Assembly (NCBI GenBank): GCA_963808965.1
Contig: CAWEHU010000019.1
Span: 129,652 to 193,651, forward strand
DNA: 64,000 nt
Direction of reading: 5' to 3'
From: CAWEHU01 sp963808965
GTDB lineage: Bacteria > Pseudomonadota > Alphaproteobacteria > Acetobacterales > Acetobacteraceae
Each line of letters opens with the position of its first letter. The stretch's first letter is position 1. Of this stretch, positions 18,158 through 27,089 are shown one piece after another. Made by a program: the position numbers and the translations under genes. The notes beneath the pieces were generated by a model. It searched no databases and was not told the DNA's origin. It worked only from the letters and a program-made list of their open reading frames with translations.

Positions 18158-18862
18158 ATGGCACGCAGGGCGGACGCGGCTGAAGACGCTAAGCCGGTGC
18201 AGGCCGCCATTTGTGACTTCCGGGCTGTGTCGGCGGGCTGCCGTTTCGGGACGATCCTCGCCGACCCGCCCTGGCAATTCGTCAATCGTACGGGGAAGGT
18301 CGCGCCGGAGCATCGCCGTCTTTCCCGGTATGGCACGATGACGGTCGATCAGATCTGCAATCTACCCGTGAACGAGGCCGCGGCGGCGACCGCGCATCTC
18401 TATTTGTGGGTACCCAACGCTCTTCTGCCCGAAGGCATACGGGTTCTCGCCTCCTGGGGCTTTGCGTACAAATCGAGCCTTGTGTGGCACAAAATCCGCA
18501 AGGACGGCGGTTCCGACGGCCGCGGGGTTGGGTTCTACTTCAGGAACGTAACCGAATTGGTTTTGTTCGGCGTGCGCGGCAAGAACGCGCGCACTCTCGC
18601 GCCGGGCCGCAAGCAGGTAAACTATTTGGCGACGCGCAAGCGTGAACACTCCCGCAAGCCGGATGAGCTCTACGGCATCATCGAAGCATGCAGCCCGGGT
18701 CCCTATCTCGAACTCTTCGCCCGGGGCGCGCGACCTGGCTGGACCGTCTGGGGCAACCAGGCGGTCGAGGATTATAAGCCAAGCTGGAAGACGTATGCCC
18801 ATAGCTCAGCCGCCGAGGACCTCCAGTCCCCGGCCAAGTCGCCCGCTGAGGTCAGCCGGTGA
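18158..18862 (+). CDS. MT-A70 family adenine-specific DNA/RNA methyltransferase
   Basis: A SAM-dependent N6-adenine methyltransferase with the catalytic DPPW motif in TILADPPWQF (about residue 36), preceded by a short basic N-terminus. RYGTMTVDQICNLPV, HLYLWVPNALLPEG, a lysine-rich VWHKIRKDGGSDGRG loop and PDELYGIIEACSPGPYLELFAR complete the family pattern. The ATG at 18158 follows GAAGGAG at good spacing. It has 234 residues. No restriction endonuclease lies nearby, so it is an orphan methyltransferase, perhaps phage- or plasmid-derived. It converges with a ParDE pair. Confidence 0.9.
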   Translation: MARRADAAEDAKPVQAAICDFRAVSAGCRFGTILADPPWQFVNRTGKVAPEHRRLSRYGTMTVDQICNLPVNEAAAATAHLYLWVPNALLPEGIRVLASWGFAYKSSLVWHKIRKDGGSDGRGVGFYFRNVTELVLFGVRGKNARTLAPGRKQVNYLATRKREHSRKPDELYGIIEACSPGPYLELFARGARPGWTVWGNQAVEDYKPSWKTYAHSSAAEDLQSPAKSPAEVSR

Positions 18863-18898
18863 GCGGTCCGGCTGGCCCTCTTTTCTCGCCCGCAGCGA

Positions 18899-19195
18899 TT
18901 ATTGGCCCAGTATGGCATCGAGGTCGCGACGACCGTGCAGCACGCGCGAAATGAGAACGTTCCCGCTCTCGACGCGGTATAAGATTAAATAGCTCCCGAC
19001 AGGAAAGCTCCTAAGTCCTGGACGCAGCGCCTCGCGGGCGCGGCCGAGTTGTGGCTGACCCGCAAGCAGAGCAAACCGGCTTGTCACGGAATGAATCAAC
19101 CGGTCGGCAACTGCGAAGCTACCGCTCTCTTTCGCGGCATAATACCAAATTTCGTCCAGATCCGCGACAGCTTCCGGCGCAAGGCGATGCCCCAT
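18899..19195 (-). CDS. parE: ParE/RelE-superfamily toxin
   Basis: A 98-residue toxin of a type II toxin-antitoxin pair. MGHRLAPEAVADLDEIWYY, the arginine/leucine-rich middle (LLAGQPQLGRAREALRPGLRS) and YLILYRVESGNVLISRVLHG match the ParE branch, whose members poison gyrase. Whether this copy acts on gyrase is inferred. Its start overlaps the stop of the upstream antitoxin gene, the usual coupled order antitoxin-toxin. It is intact. Confidence 0.9.
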   Translation of the reverse strand: MGHRLAPEAVADLDEIWYYAAKESGSFAVADRLIHSVTSRFALLAGQPQLGRAREALRPGLRSFPVGSYLILYRVESGNVLISRVLHGRRDLDAILGQ

Positions 19196-19476
19196 CAGCG
19201 ACGGTCTTGCTGCTCCGCGCTCAAGCGAGCGCGTCCGCGCTGCTTCACCTCTCTAGCAAGTTCGTGCATTGATTCCTGAGTGATGACCCGTCCCTCGCCG
19301 TTGGCGAGTGATGCGTCGGCTTCGTCCAGGGCCGCAAGCACTTCCGCTTGCCGGCGCTCACGTTCCTCCCAGAGTGCGAGAGCTTGCCTGATCGCGTCCT
19401 CCGCGTCACGGAACCGGCCGGTCTCTATGCCTCGCCGGATAAACGCCTCTTGGTCGGGCGTAGGCCTGATGTTCAT
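19195..19476 (-). CDS. parD: ParD-type antitoxin
   Basis: A 93-residue ribbon-helix-helix antitoxin: an N-terminal DNA-binding part (MNIRPTPDQEAFIRRGIETG, then FRDAEDAIRQALALWEERER) and a charged C-terminal arm that would wrap the toxin. It precedes and overlaps parE by a few bases. Such antitoxins usually repress their own promoter, which here would lie in the 170 bp between 19476 and uvrB, shared divergently. Confidence 0.88.
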   Translation of the reverse strand: MNIRPTPDQEAFIRRGIETGRFRDAEDAIRQALALWEERERRQAEVLAALDEADASLANGEGRVITQESMHELAREVKQRGRARLSAEQQDRR

Positions 19477-19649
19477 TATCCGTCCTCAGAAAGATACGTT
19501 GATTGAGGATTCCCCGGCCGCTCACTTTTTCCGCGGAGACGAGTAGCGTCCGAGGCGACGCGGCCAGGCACAAGCTAGCCCCAACTACCTACCCCTCGAC
19601 TCCGGGGCGAGCTCACGGCCATTTCTCCGGCCAAGGAGCCCTTCGCCCC

Positions 19650-21851
19650 ATGTCCCAAACCCTCCTCCGCCTGCCGCCGGTCCTATTCACCCCCCAGAAG
19701 CAGCCCGCGAAGCCAGTTACCAACAGCTTGCGGGTCGTCTCGGAATACCAGCCGAGCGGCGATCAGCCGGGCGCGATCCGCGAACTCGTCTCGGGCGTCG
19801 AGCAAGGCGAGCGGGATCAGGTGCTGCTCGGCGTTACCGGCTCGGGCAAGACCTTCACGATGGCCAAGGTGATCGAGGCGGTGCAGAAACCGACGCTGAT
19901 CCTAGCCCCGAACAAGACGCTCGCGGCTCAGCTCTACGGCGAGATGAAAAGCTTTTTTCCCGACAACGCGGTGGAATACTTCGTCAGCTACTACGACTAT
20001 TACCAGCCCGAGGCCTACGTCCCGCGCACCGACACCTATATCGAGAAAGACGCGCAGATCAACGAGCAGATCGACCGGATGCGTCACGCCGCGACCCAGG
20101 CGCTGCTCGAACGGAACGACGTCATCATCGTCGCGTCCGTCTCCTGCATCTACGGTATCGGCTCGGTCGAGACGTACGCGCGGATGGTGGTGAAGCTCGA
20201 AAGCGGCGGGCGCATCGAGCGCGACAAGCTGGCGCGCGCCCTGGTCGAACTTCAGTACCGGCGCAACGACGCCGCCTTCCAGCGCGGCGCCTTCCGTATG
20301 CGCGGCGAGACCGTCGACATCTTCCCGAGCCATTACGAGGACCGTGCTTGGCGCGTGGCGCTATTCGGCGACGAAATCGAGGCAATCCAGGAGTTCGATC
20401 CGCTCACCGGCGAAAAGACCGCGAACCTCGACTCGGTCACGATCTACGCCAACAGCCACTACGTCACGCCTCGCCCCACCCTCACGCAGGCGGTCGCCGA
20501 CATCAAGATCGAGCTGAAGCAGCGGCTCGCGGAACTCACCGCCGAGGGCAAGCTGCTGGAAGTGGAGCGGCTTCAACAGCGCACGACGTTCGACATCGAG
20601 ATGATGGAAACGACCGGGTCCTGTAAGGGAATCGAGAACTACTCCCGCTATCTGTCCGGCCGCAATCCGGGCGAGCCGCCGCCGACCCTGTTCGAGTATA
20701 TCCCTGAGAACGCGCTCCTGATCGTCGACGAAAGCCATGTGACCGTGCCGCAGATCGGCGGGATGCAGCGGGGCGATTATGCGCGCAAGTCGATCCTCGC
20801 CGAGTTCGGCTTCCGCCTCCCCTCTTGCATCGACAACCGCCCGCTCAAATTCGAGGAATGGGAGCGGTTCCGGCCGCAGACGATCTTTGTCAGCGCCACT
20901 CCAGGCCCGTGGGAGATGGAACGCACCGCCGGCGTGTTCGCCGAACAGGTGATCCGTCCGACCGGCCTCATCGACCCCGTGACCGAGGTGCGGCCCGTCG
21001 AACGGCAAGTGGACGATCTGCTTGCCGAGTGCCGGGCCGTCACCGCGCAGGGCGGCCGCGTGCTCGTGACCACGCTCACCAAGCGCATGGCGGAAGATCT
21101 CACAGAGTATCTCACCGAGCACGGAGTCAAGGTGCGCTACCTCCACTCCGATATCGAAACCCTGGAGCGCATCGACATCATCCGCGACCTCCGGCTCGGC
21201 GTCATCGACGTGCTGGTCGGCATCAATCTGCTGCGCGAGGGACTCGACATCCCGGAATGCGCGCTGGTCGCGATTCTCGACGCGGACAAGGAGGGTTTTC
21301 TCCGTTCGGAGACCAGCCTCATCCAGACCATCGGCCGCGCGGCGCGTAACATCGATGGTCGGGTCATCCTCTACGCGGACAACATGACCAACAGTCTGCG
21401 TCGCGCGATTGAGGAGACGGAACGCCGCCGCGCCAAGCAGCGCGCCTGGAACGAGACGCACGGCATCACGCCGCAATCGGTCAAGAAGCAGATCGGCCAG
21501 GTGCTGCAATCGGTGTTCGAGCAGGATTACGTGACGGTCGCGCCGGTGCGGGACACGAGCGCCGCCCAATTCGTCGGCAAGGATCTGAAATCGTCCATCG
21601 CCGAGTTGGAGAAGCGGATGCGGGCCGCCGCCGCCGACTTGGAATTCGAGGAGGCCGCCCGGTTGCGGGACGAGATCCGTCGGCTGGAAGCGCTCGATCT
21701 CGGCCTCGAGCCGCCGCCGGCGGCGAGCGCGACAACGCGTATGGGATGGTCGCCCAAACCCAAGCGCGACCGCACGCCGGAGCCGCTGGGTCCCGGCGGG
21801 GGCGGCTACGATCCCTCGAAGCGCCGAGGTCAACGGGGGAGACGGGGCTGA
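19650..21851 (+). CDS. uvrB: Excinuclease ABC subunit B
   Basis: The helicase-like damage-verification subunit of nucleotide excision repair; it receives DNA from UvrA and recruits UvrC. It has 733 residues from ATG 19650; an earlier in-frame start at 19503 would add an unlikely leader. Visible: Walker A LLGVTGSGKTFTMAK, the beta-hairpin region YYDYYQPEAYVPRTDTYIEK, Walker B/DEAD-like IVDESHVTVPQI, helicase motif VI QTIGRAARNIDG and the C-terminal UVR motif (SSIAELEKRMRAAAADLEFE). The last about 40 residues are a basic, glycine-rich tail. It is intact. Confidence 0.98.
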   Translation: MSQTLLRLPPVLFTPQKQPAKPVTNSLRVVSEYQPSGDQPGAIRELVSGVEQGERDQVLLGVTGSGKTFTMAKVIEAVQKPTLILAPNKTLAAQLYGEMKSFFPDNAVEYFVSYYDYYQPEAYVPRTDTYIEKDAQINEQIDRMRHAATQALLERNDVIIVASVSCIYGIGSVETYARMVVKLESGGRIERDKLARALVELQYRRNDAAFQRGAFRMRGETVDIFPSHYEDRAWRVALFGDEIEAIQEFDPLTGEKTANLDSVTIYANSHYVTPRPTLTQAVADIKIELKQRLAELTAEGKLLEVERLQQRTTFDIEMMETTGSCKGIENYSRYLSGRNPGEPPPTLFEYIPENALLIVDESHVTVPQIGGMQRGDYARKSILAEFGFRLPSCIDNRPLKFEEWERFRPQTIFVSATPGPWEMERTAGVFAEQVIRPTGLIDPVTEVRPVERQVDDLLAECRAVTAQGGRVLVTTLTKRMAEDLTEYLTEHGVKVRYLHSDIETLERIDIIRDLRLGVIDVLVGINLLREGLDIPECALVAILDADKEGFLRSETSLIQTIGRAARNIDGRVILYADNMTNSLRRAIEETERRRAKQRAWNETHGITPQSVKKQIGQVLQSVFEQDYVTVAPVRDTSAAQFVGKDLKSSIAELEKRMRAAAADLEFEEAARLRDEIRRLEALDLGLEPPPAASATTRMGWSPKPKRDRTPEPLGPGGGGYDPSKRRGQRGRRG

Positions 21852-21855
21852 CACA

Positions 21856-22648
21856 ATGAGCGGGTGTTCCGAGGCCATCCCGCAGACGATCCCGCGCGCC
21901 GCGCTGGTGACGGGTGGGGCGCGTCGGATCGGCCGGGCCATAGCGCTCGCCCTCGGGAAAGGCGGGTTCGCTGTCGCGGTCCACTGCCGCACGAGCCTGC
22001 GAGGAAGCGGAGGCGGCCTGCGCCGAAATACGCGCTCTAGGGTCGCGGGCGACCGTGCTGGAAGCGGACCTCACCGATGAGGAGCAGGTCGCGGCGTTGC
22101 TGCCGCGAGCGACGGCGGCACTGGGTCCGATCGGCGTCCTGGTGAACAACGCCTGTCCGTTCGAGCGCGATGAGTGGGACACAACGACACGCGCGAGTTG
22201 GGACGCCCACCTCGAAACCGGGTTGCGTGCGCCCTTCGTTCTCACCCAGCAGTTTGCCAGGCTTCTGCCGCCCGAGGCCGAAGGTGTTGTGATCAACATG
22301 CTGGACCAGCGCGTCTGGTCGCTGACGCCCCACTTCATCTCCTACGCCGTCGCCAAGGCCGGCCTCTGGGCCCTGACGCAGTCGCTCGCCCTCGCGCTCG
22401 CGCCGCGCATCCGGGTCGCGGGAATTGGTCCAGGGCCGGCTCTGCCAAGCCCGCGTCAGTCTGCGGAGCAATTCCGCAGGCAAGCCCTATCCGTGCCGCT
22501 CCGTCACGGCACGTCGCCCGAGGAGATCGCCAGGGCTGTCGTCGGCATCCTTGCCTTGCCGGCCTTTACCGGACAGATGCTTGCTCTCGATGGGGGCCAG
22601 CATCTCCAATGGAGTCCTCGCCGGGACAGGCCGGGGCTGGAGGAATAA
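21856..22648 (+). pseudogene. FolM-like SDR-family reductase, interrupted by one frameshift
   Basis: A short-chain dehydrogenase close to dihydromonapterin/dihydrofolate reductase FolM. The first frame gives the NAD(P)-binding ALVTGGARRIGRAIALAL up to AVHCRTS. After a single extra base near 21995 the protein continues in another frame as ACEEAEAACAEIRALGS, VLEADLTDEEQ, GVLVNNA, INMLDQRVW and the catalytic SYAVAKAGLWALTQS. The span of 793 bases equals 264 codons plus one, consistent with one inserted base. SDR-uvrC-pgsA-moaD-moaE is a conserved alphaproteobacterial order. It is either a true recent pseudogene or a sequence error; the active-site residues are preserved. Confidence 0.85.
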
Positions 22649-22996
22649 CGTATCGACGCGCGGGTTTTATTTGCGCCGCAGCAACCGGAAACTGCAAAGC
22701 GTGCCTGGAAGACTCAATTTGTCCACTCGCAAAGACCGGATTCAGCCGAGCACAGGCAGAGAACAAGCCGTTTTCGGACCGTCATGGCTTCCGGCTGTAA
22801 AATCAATGGCTTGCGGAAGTGCACGCGTTTTGGGCAATCCTTGCGAAACCCAGGGAATCCTACGCTTTGACGCGTTCGTGAACGGCGTCGCCCACAGAGT
22901 TTTCCACAGGTTCGGTGGATCGATCCGGGCGATTGCCACCCGCTTTTACTGTGCAACTGCGAAATCCCTTTTTCTGCAAGGGGCTGGGCCATTCCG
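22649..22996. other. Intergenic region without a recognisable gene
   Basis: About 350 bases between the reductase and uvrC. Short open frames here lack family resemblance and plausible ribosome sites. The sequence is a little richer in AT than its surroundings. One TTTTCCACAGG near 22890 resembles a degenerate DnaA box, but it stands alone. It probably holds the uvrC promoter. Confidence 0.5.
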
Positions 22997-24892
22997 ATGA
23001 GCGGGTCCGACCTCCCCTCCGGCCTGCGCGGCCCAGCCGCTATCGAGCGTGCCCTGGTCAACATGCCGATGGGGCCGGGCGTCTACCGGATGCTCGATTC
23101 GGCAGGGGATGCTCTGTACGTCGGCAAGGCCCGCAGCCTGCGCAAACGGGTCGCGTCCTACACCAATAGCGGGCGATTGCCGGAACGGCTGCGGCGGATG
23201 GTGAGCGAGACCGTTTCGGTCGAGATCGTCACGACCCACACCGAAGCCGAGGCCTTGCTGCTCGAGGCCAATCTCATCAAGCGCTTGAAACCGCGCTTCA
23301 ATATCGTGCTCCGGGATGACAAATCGTATCCGTGGCTGATGCTGACCGAGGACCATCCCTTCCCGCAAATCGCCAAGCATCGTGGCGCGCAGACGCGCAA
23401 GGCCAGCTATTGGGGACCTTTCGCCTCCGCTTGGGCTGTAAACCAGACGGTGACGGCGATGCAGCGGGTTTTTCTTCTGCGTTCCTGCGCCGATACTGTA
23501 TTCGCGAGCCGCAGCCGGCCCTGTCTGCTGTACCAAATCCGCCGCTGCTCGGCGCCATGCGTCGGCCGGATCAGCGAAGCCGAGTACGGCCGATTGGTGG
23601 CCCAGGCCCGGGCTTTTCTGGCCGGCAAGGGATGCGCTGTCCAAAAGGAGCTGGCGGCCGAGATGGAGGGGGCGGCGCAGGCGCTCGCTTTCGAGCAGGC
23701 AGCGGCGATCCGGGACCGCATCCGGGGTCTCACCTTCGTGCAGGGCAGCGGGGTAGTGAACCCTGCCAGTCTACAGGACGCGGACGTGATCGCAGCGTGG
23801 CAGGCGGGCGGGCAGACCTGCGTTCAGGTTTTCTTCGTCCGCGGCGGCCGCAACAACGGCAACCGGGCCTTCTTTCCGACGCACGCGAAACAGGAGGAGG
23901 CCGGTGAGGTCCTGAGCGCCTTTGTCGCCCAGTTCTATGACGATAAGCCGCCGCCGCCGCTGGTACTGACCAATCATCCGCTGCCGGAGCAGGCGCTGGT
24001 GGCCGAAGCGCTCTCGCTCAAGGCTGGGCGCAAGGTCGAGATCGGTGTGCCCCAGCGGGGCGAGAAGCGCTCAGTCGTCCAGCACGCGGAAACCAACGCA
24101 CGGGAGGCCCTCGAGCGCAAGCTGGCGGAGTCCGCCGGGCAGACGAAGCTCCTCGAGGGAGTCGCCGAGCTGTTCGGTCTCCCGGCCCGGCCCGAGCGCA
24201 TCGAAGTCTATGACAACAGCCACATCATGGGGGCCAACCCGTACGGTGTCATGATCGTCGCGGGACCGGAGGGCTTCACCAAGGCCGGGTATCGGAAGTT
24301 CTCGATCCGCGGCCCCGTCGCCCCGGGAGACGACTTCGCCATGATGCGCGAGGTGCTGGAGCGGCGCTTCGGCCGCGCGCTGAAAGAGCAGGCGGCCGGC
24401 GAGGAGCCTTCGCCCGGGACTGCATGGCCCGATCTCGTGCTGATCGACGGCGGGGCAGGCCAGCTCTCGGCGGCCCGGGGCGTATTGCAGGACCTCGGCG
24501 TGACCGACGTGCCCTTGGTCGCCATCGCGAAAGGCCCCGACCGGGACGCCGGCCGGGAGTGGTTCCATGTGGACGGCCGAGCCCCGTTCCAACTGCCCCC
24601 GCGCGATCCGGTGCTCTACTTCCTCCAGCGCCTCCGGGATGAGGCGCATCGTTTCGCCATCTCGACGCATCGGGCGGGCCGTTCGCGGTCACTCACCCGG
24701 AGCGAGCTGGACGAGATTCCCGGCATAGGCGCCGCCCGCAAGCGGGCGCTGCTCAACCATTTTGGGTCGGCCCGTGGGGTGAAGCAGGCAGGTCTGTCCG
24801 ATCTCGAAGCCGCACCTGGCATCAGCCGCGAGACGGCCCGGCGGATCTACGCCCATTTCCACCCCGGCGTCAGGTTGCAGGGCGTTTCCTGA
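22997..24892 (+). CDS. uvrC: Excinuclease ABC subunit C
   Basis: The dual-incision nuclease of nucleotide excision repair. It has 631 residues: the N-terminal GIY-YIG domain (GPGVYRMLDSAGDALYVGKA, residues about 27-47) for the 3' cut, the cysteine cluster SRPCLLYQIRRCSAPCVG, the UVR motif that binds UvrB (around FEQAAAIRDRIRGL), the RNase H-like 5' nuclease domain with YDNSHIMG and LIDGGAGQL, and a C-terminal tandem helix-hairpin-helix (DEIPGIGAARKRALLNHFGS). The start follows CATTCCG with a weak ribosome site; ATG 22997 is the first in frame with the conserved N-terminus. It is intact. Confidence 0.98.
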   Translation: MSGSDLPSGLRGPAAIERALVNMPMGPGVYRMLDSAGDALYVGKARSLRKRVASYTNSGRLPERLRRMVSETVSVEIVTTHTEAEALLLEANLIKRLKPRFNIVLRDDKSYPWLMLTEDHPFPQIAKHRGAQTRKASYWGPFASAWAVNQTVTAMQRVFLLRSCADTVFASRSRPCLLYQIRRCSAPCVGRISEAEYGRLVAQARAFLAGKGCAVQKELAAEMEGAAQALAFEQAAAIRDRIRGLTFVQGSGVVNPASLQDADVIAAWQAGGQTCVQVFFVRGGRNNGNRAFFPTHAKQEEAGEVLSAFVAQFYDDKPPPPLVLTNHPLPEQALVAEALSLKAGRKVEIGVPQRGEKRSVVQHAETNAREALERKLAESAGQTKLLEGVAELFGLPARPERIEVYDNSHIMGANPYGVMIVAGPEGFTKAGYRKFSIRGPVAPGDDFAMMREVLERRFGRALKEQAAGEEPSPGTAWPDLVLIDGGAGQLSAARGVLQDLGVTDVPLVAIAKGPDRDAGREWFHVDGRAPFQLPPRDPVLYFLQRLRDEAHRFAISTHRAGRSRSLTRSELDEIPGIGAARKRALLNHFGSARGVKQAGLSDLEAAPGISRETARRIYAHFHPGVRLQGVS

Positions 24893-24922
24893 TCGCGCGA
24901 GGCGCACTACTGTCCGTCCCGG

Positions 24923-25522
24923 ATGCTGACCGACTTGCCCAACCTGCTGACCCTATCGCGCATCGCGGCGATCCCGGTGCTCGTCGTCTTGGTCGCGTTG
25001 CGCCATCCGCTCGCGGATTTTGCCGCTTGCGTCGTGTTCAGCACAGCCGCGCTGACCGACTATTTTGATGGCAAGCTCGCCCGGACCCGCCGGCAGGTCT
25101 CGAATTTCGGCCGTATGCTCGACCCGATCGCGGATAAGCTACTGGTCGGCGCGACTCTGATGATGCTGGCCGGGGAAGCCCGCCTCTCGTTCTGGGGACT
25201 GTACCCCGCAATCGTTATCCTGCTCCGCGAGATCCTGGTCAGCGGATTGCGAGAGTATCTGGCCGGCCTGCGTATCGGCCTTCCGGTGACGCCGCTGGCT
25301 AAGTGGAAGACCGGCTTCCAAATGGGCGCTCTCGGCACCCTGCTGGCGGGAGACAGCTCCGCCACCCTGCTGCATCTGCCGTTCCTCCCCGTCGCGGCGA
25401 TCGGGGAGGCAATGCTCTGGATCGCGGCCGTGCTCACCTTGATGACCGGATGGGATTATCTGACCGCCGGCCTGCGCCACGCTGCGGCCCCCGCGCGGCG
25501 GGACACGGTACCTCCCGGTTGA
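24923..25522 (+). CDS. pgsA: CDP-diacylglycerol-glycerol-3-phosphate 3-phosphatidyltransferase
   Basis: A membrane enzyme that makes phosphatidylglycerophosphate, the first step to phosphatidylglycerol and cardiolipin. It has 199 residues and several membrane helices. The CDP-alcohol phosphotransferase motif is clear: DYFDGKLARTRRQ followed by GRMLDPIADKLLVG, with the metal-binding aspartates present. MLTDLPNLLTLSRIAAIPV is the typical N-terminus. It lies 30 bp after uvrC, its standard alphaproteobacterial neighbour. Confidence 0.96.
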   Translation: MLTDLPNLLTLSRIAAIPVLVVLVALRHPLADFAACVVFSTAALTDYFDGKLARTRRQVSNFGRMLDPIADKLLVGATLMMLAGEARLSFWGLYPAIVILLREILVSGLREYLAGLRIGLPVTPLAKWKTGFQMGALGTLLAGDSSATLLHLPFLPVAAIGEAMLWIAAVLTLMTGWDYLTAGLRHAAAPARRDTVPPG

Positions 25523-25548
25523 CAAGTGGCGTCTCAAGTACGCCTTAA
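25519..25548 (+). promoter_or_regulatory. Candidate sigma-70 promoter for the lipoprotein-moaD-moaE genes
   Basis: A consensus -35 TTGACA (25519-25524) overlaps the end of pgsA. At 17-18 bp spacing a weak -10 (GCCTTA/CCTTAA) follows. The position, about 110 bp before the lipoprotein start, is plausible, but the -10 is poor. Confidence 0.35.
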
Positions 25549-25656
25549 GTCAGCAACTTGGGCGCGCGGTCCTTGAGCCGGAACGACGATGGAGGCAGAT
25601 TGTCGCCCGGTCAGGAGCGCCTGAGCTGACCCATTTGGCTTCGGAGCGTTTCAGCT

Positions 25657-26253
25657 ATGCGGCGTATCGCCCTGCTCGGTTTGGTTTTGGCACTCCCCGG
25701 CTGCGCGGGGTTCGGGGACTTCCTAGGCGATACTTTCACCTTTGGAACGCGACCCAATGTTCCGCTGGCGAATAGCGAAAACACGCGGCGCGTCATGGGT
25801 TTGGAATCCAGCACAGAGCCCCTGGTTCCGGAGTCGGGCAATGTTTGGCCCGGCGCCGTCGCCCCTACCCCGACGCTCCAGGATCTCGAGAAGCAGGGCA
25901 ATGTTGAGACCACGCCTGCGCCGTCGCCCAATGGCGCGCCCTTCCTGCCCGACCATCGCCAGCCCCGGCCGGGCAGTTCGACGCCGCCAGGATCGAACCA
26001 GCCCGCGCTGCCGCCCGAGTTGCAGATTCCGCCGCAGTCGCCCCCACCAGTCTCGGCCAATCCGCCCGTGCCACCGGCCCAGGGTCAGGCCGTGCAGACC
26101 CGGGGCGGCCCTGCCGTGACTTCAGGTGGGACGAGCGGGTACCAGACGCTCACCACGCCACAGGGTCAGGCGATCGTGGTACCCAACGGCAACGGGACCA
26201 GCACGATCATCCATCCGAACGGGACCGTCGAAACGGTACCGACACCGCACTGA
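25657..26253 (+). CDS. Proline-rich lipoprotein of unknown function
   Basis: A 198-residue protein with a lipoprotein signal (MRRIALLGLVLALPGC; lipobox ALPGC). After the anchor comes FGDFLGDTFTFGTRPNVP and SENTRRVMGLESS, then a long disordered region rich in proline and glutamine (about residues 90-150), and a C-terminal part with GQAIVVPNGNGTSTIIHPNG. I know no function; similar proline-rich lipoproteins occur beside pgsA/moaD in Acetobacteraceae-like genomes. The disordered span could cross the periplasm or peptidoglycan. It ends 6 bp before moaD, so it may be cotranscribed with the molybdopterin genes. Confidence 0.8.
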   Translation: MRRIALLGLVLALPGCAGFGDFLGDTFTFGTRPNVPLANSENTRRVMGLESSTEPLVPESGNVWPGAVAPTPTLQDLEKQGNVETTPAPSPNGAPFLPDHRQPRPGSSTPPGSNQPALPPELQIPPQSPPPVSANPPVPPAQGQAVQTRGGPAVTSGGTSGYQTLTTPQGQAIVVPNGNGTSTIIHPNGTVETVPTPH

Positions 26254-26259
26254 CCGGCG

Positions 26260-26532
26260 ATGACGAAGCCTGGAGCGCCCATTACGCTTCTCTACTTCGC
26301 CTGGCTCCGGGAGCGGATCGGCATCGGCGAAGAGCATTTGGCCTTGCCGGAGGGGGTCTCGACCGTTTCAGGCCTGATCGAATGGCTGAGCGCGTCCAGC
26401 ACCACTCACGCAGCCGCCTTCGCGAATCCGCAAACGATACGCTGTGCCGTGAACCAGGATTTCGCGGAGGCATCCACGCCGATCGCTCCAGGGGACGAGG
26501 TGGCGTTCTTCCCCCCCGTCACGGGGGGCTGA
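26260..26532 (+). CDS. moaD: Molybdopterin synthase sulfur carrier subunit
   Basis: The ubiquitin-like small subunit of molybdopterin synthase. Its C-terminal glycine pair (FFPPVTGG) is thiocarboxylated and delivers sulfur to precursor Z inside MoaE. It has 90 residues, with the beta-grasp pattern ITLLYFAWLRERIG and IAPGDEVAFFPPVTGG. It is immediately followed by moaE, its catalytic partner. No other molybdenum cofactor genes lie in the window. Confidence 0.95.
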   Translation: MTKPGAPITLLYFAWLRERIGIGEEHLALPEGVSTVSGLIEWLSASSTTHAAAFANPQTIRCAVNQDFAEASTPIAPGDEVAFFPPVTGG

Positions 26533-26546
26533 AGAATGGCCGGTGC

Positions 26547-27089
26547 ATGGCCCGCGTGAGTGTGCAGGGGGAGGACTTCGACATCGGCGCAGAGTTCGCC
26601 GCGCTCACCCGTGCGCGCGCCGACATCGGGGGTATCGGCTGCTTCGTCGGCACCGTTCGCGATGAGGCCGGCGGCCGGCGGATCGCGGTCATGACGCTGG
26701 AGCACTACCCCGCCATGACAGTCCGCGCGCTAGAAAAAATCGCCGCAGAGGCGGAGCAGCGCTGGGGCCTGCTCGGCTGCACGGTGATCCATCGAATTGG
26801 GGACCTCCGGCCGGGAGAGAACATCGTGCTCGTGCTGGCCGCCGCGGCGCACCGGCAGGCGGCGCTGGACGCGACCGGCTTTCTCATCGACTGGCTGAAG
26901 ACCCGCGCGCCGTTCTGGAAGAAAGAGCGGTTCCTCGATGGAAGCGAGGCATGGGTGGCTGGGCGCGTGGCGGACGAAGCGGCTGCCGCGCGCTGGGGAA
27001 CGCCGGCGTCGGTTAGGCCGCGCGCTTCGCCACCTCCGCCGGAGACATCCGCACCAGCGCCTCGTAGTCGGTCAGCAGCGCCTCGGTAA
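26547..27089 (+). CDS. moaE: Molybdopterin synthase catalytic subunit, extended C-terminus
   Basis: The large subunit of molybdopterin synthase, converting precursor Z to molybdopterin with sulfur from MoaD. ATG 26547 gives MARVSVQGEDFDIGAEFAAL; family motifs are GCFVGTVRDEAGG, LEHYPAM, IHRIGDLRPGENIVLVL and the active-site lysines in APFWKKERF. MoaE normally ends near residue 150 (ARWGTP). Here it runs on for about 30 more residues and overlaps the convergent ilvE by 77 bp. The tail is proline/serine-rich and unlike the family, so it probably results from loss of an earlier stop. Confidence 0.94.
   Translation: MARVSVQGEDFDIGAEFAALTRARADIGGIGCFVGTVRDEAGGRRIAVMTLEHYPAMTVRALEKIAAEAEQRWGLLGCTVIHRIGDLRPGENIVLVLAAAAHRQAALDATGFLIDWLKTRAPFWKKERFLDGSEAWVAGRVADEAAAARWGTPASVRPRASPPPPETSAPAPRSRSAAPR

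Noticed and set aside
22885..22905. TTTTCCACAGG resembling a DnaA box
   Set aside because: A single imperfect copy, with no cluster, no AT-rich unwinding region and no replication genes nearby.
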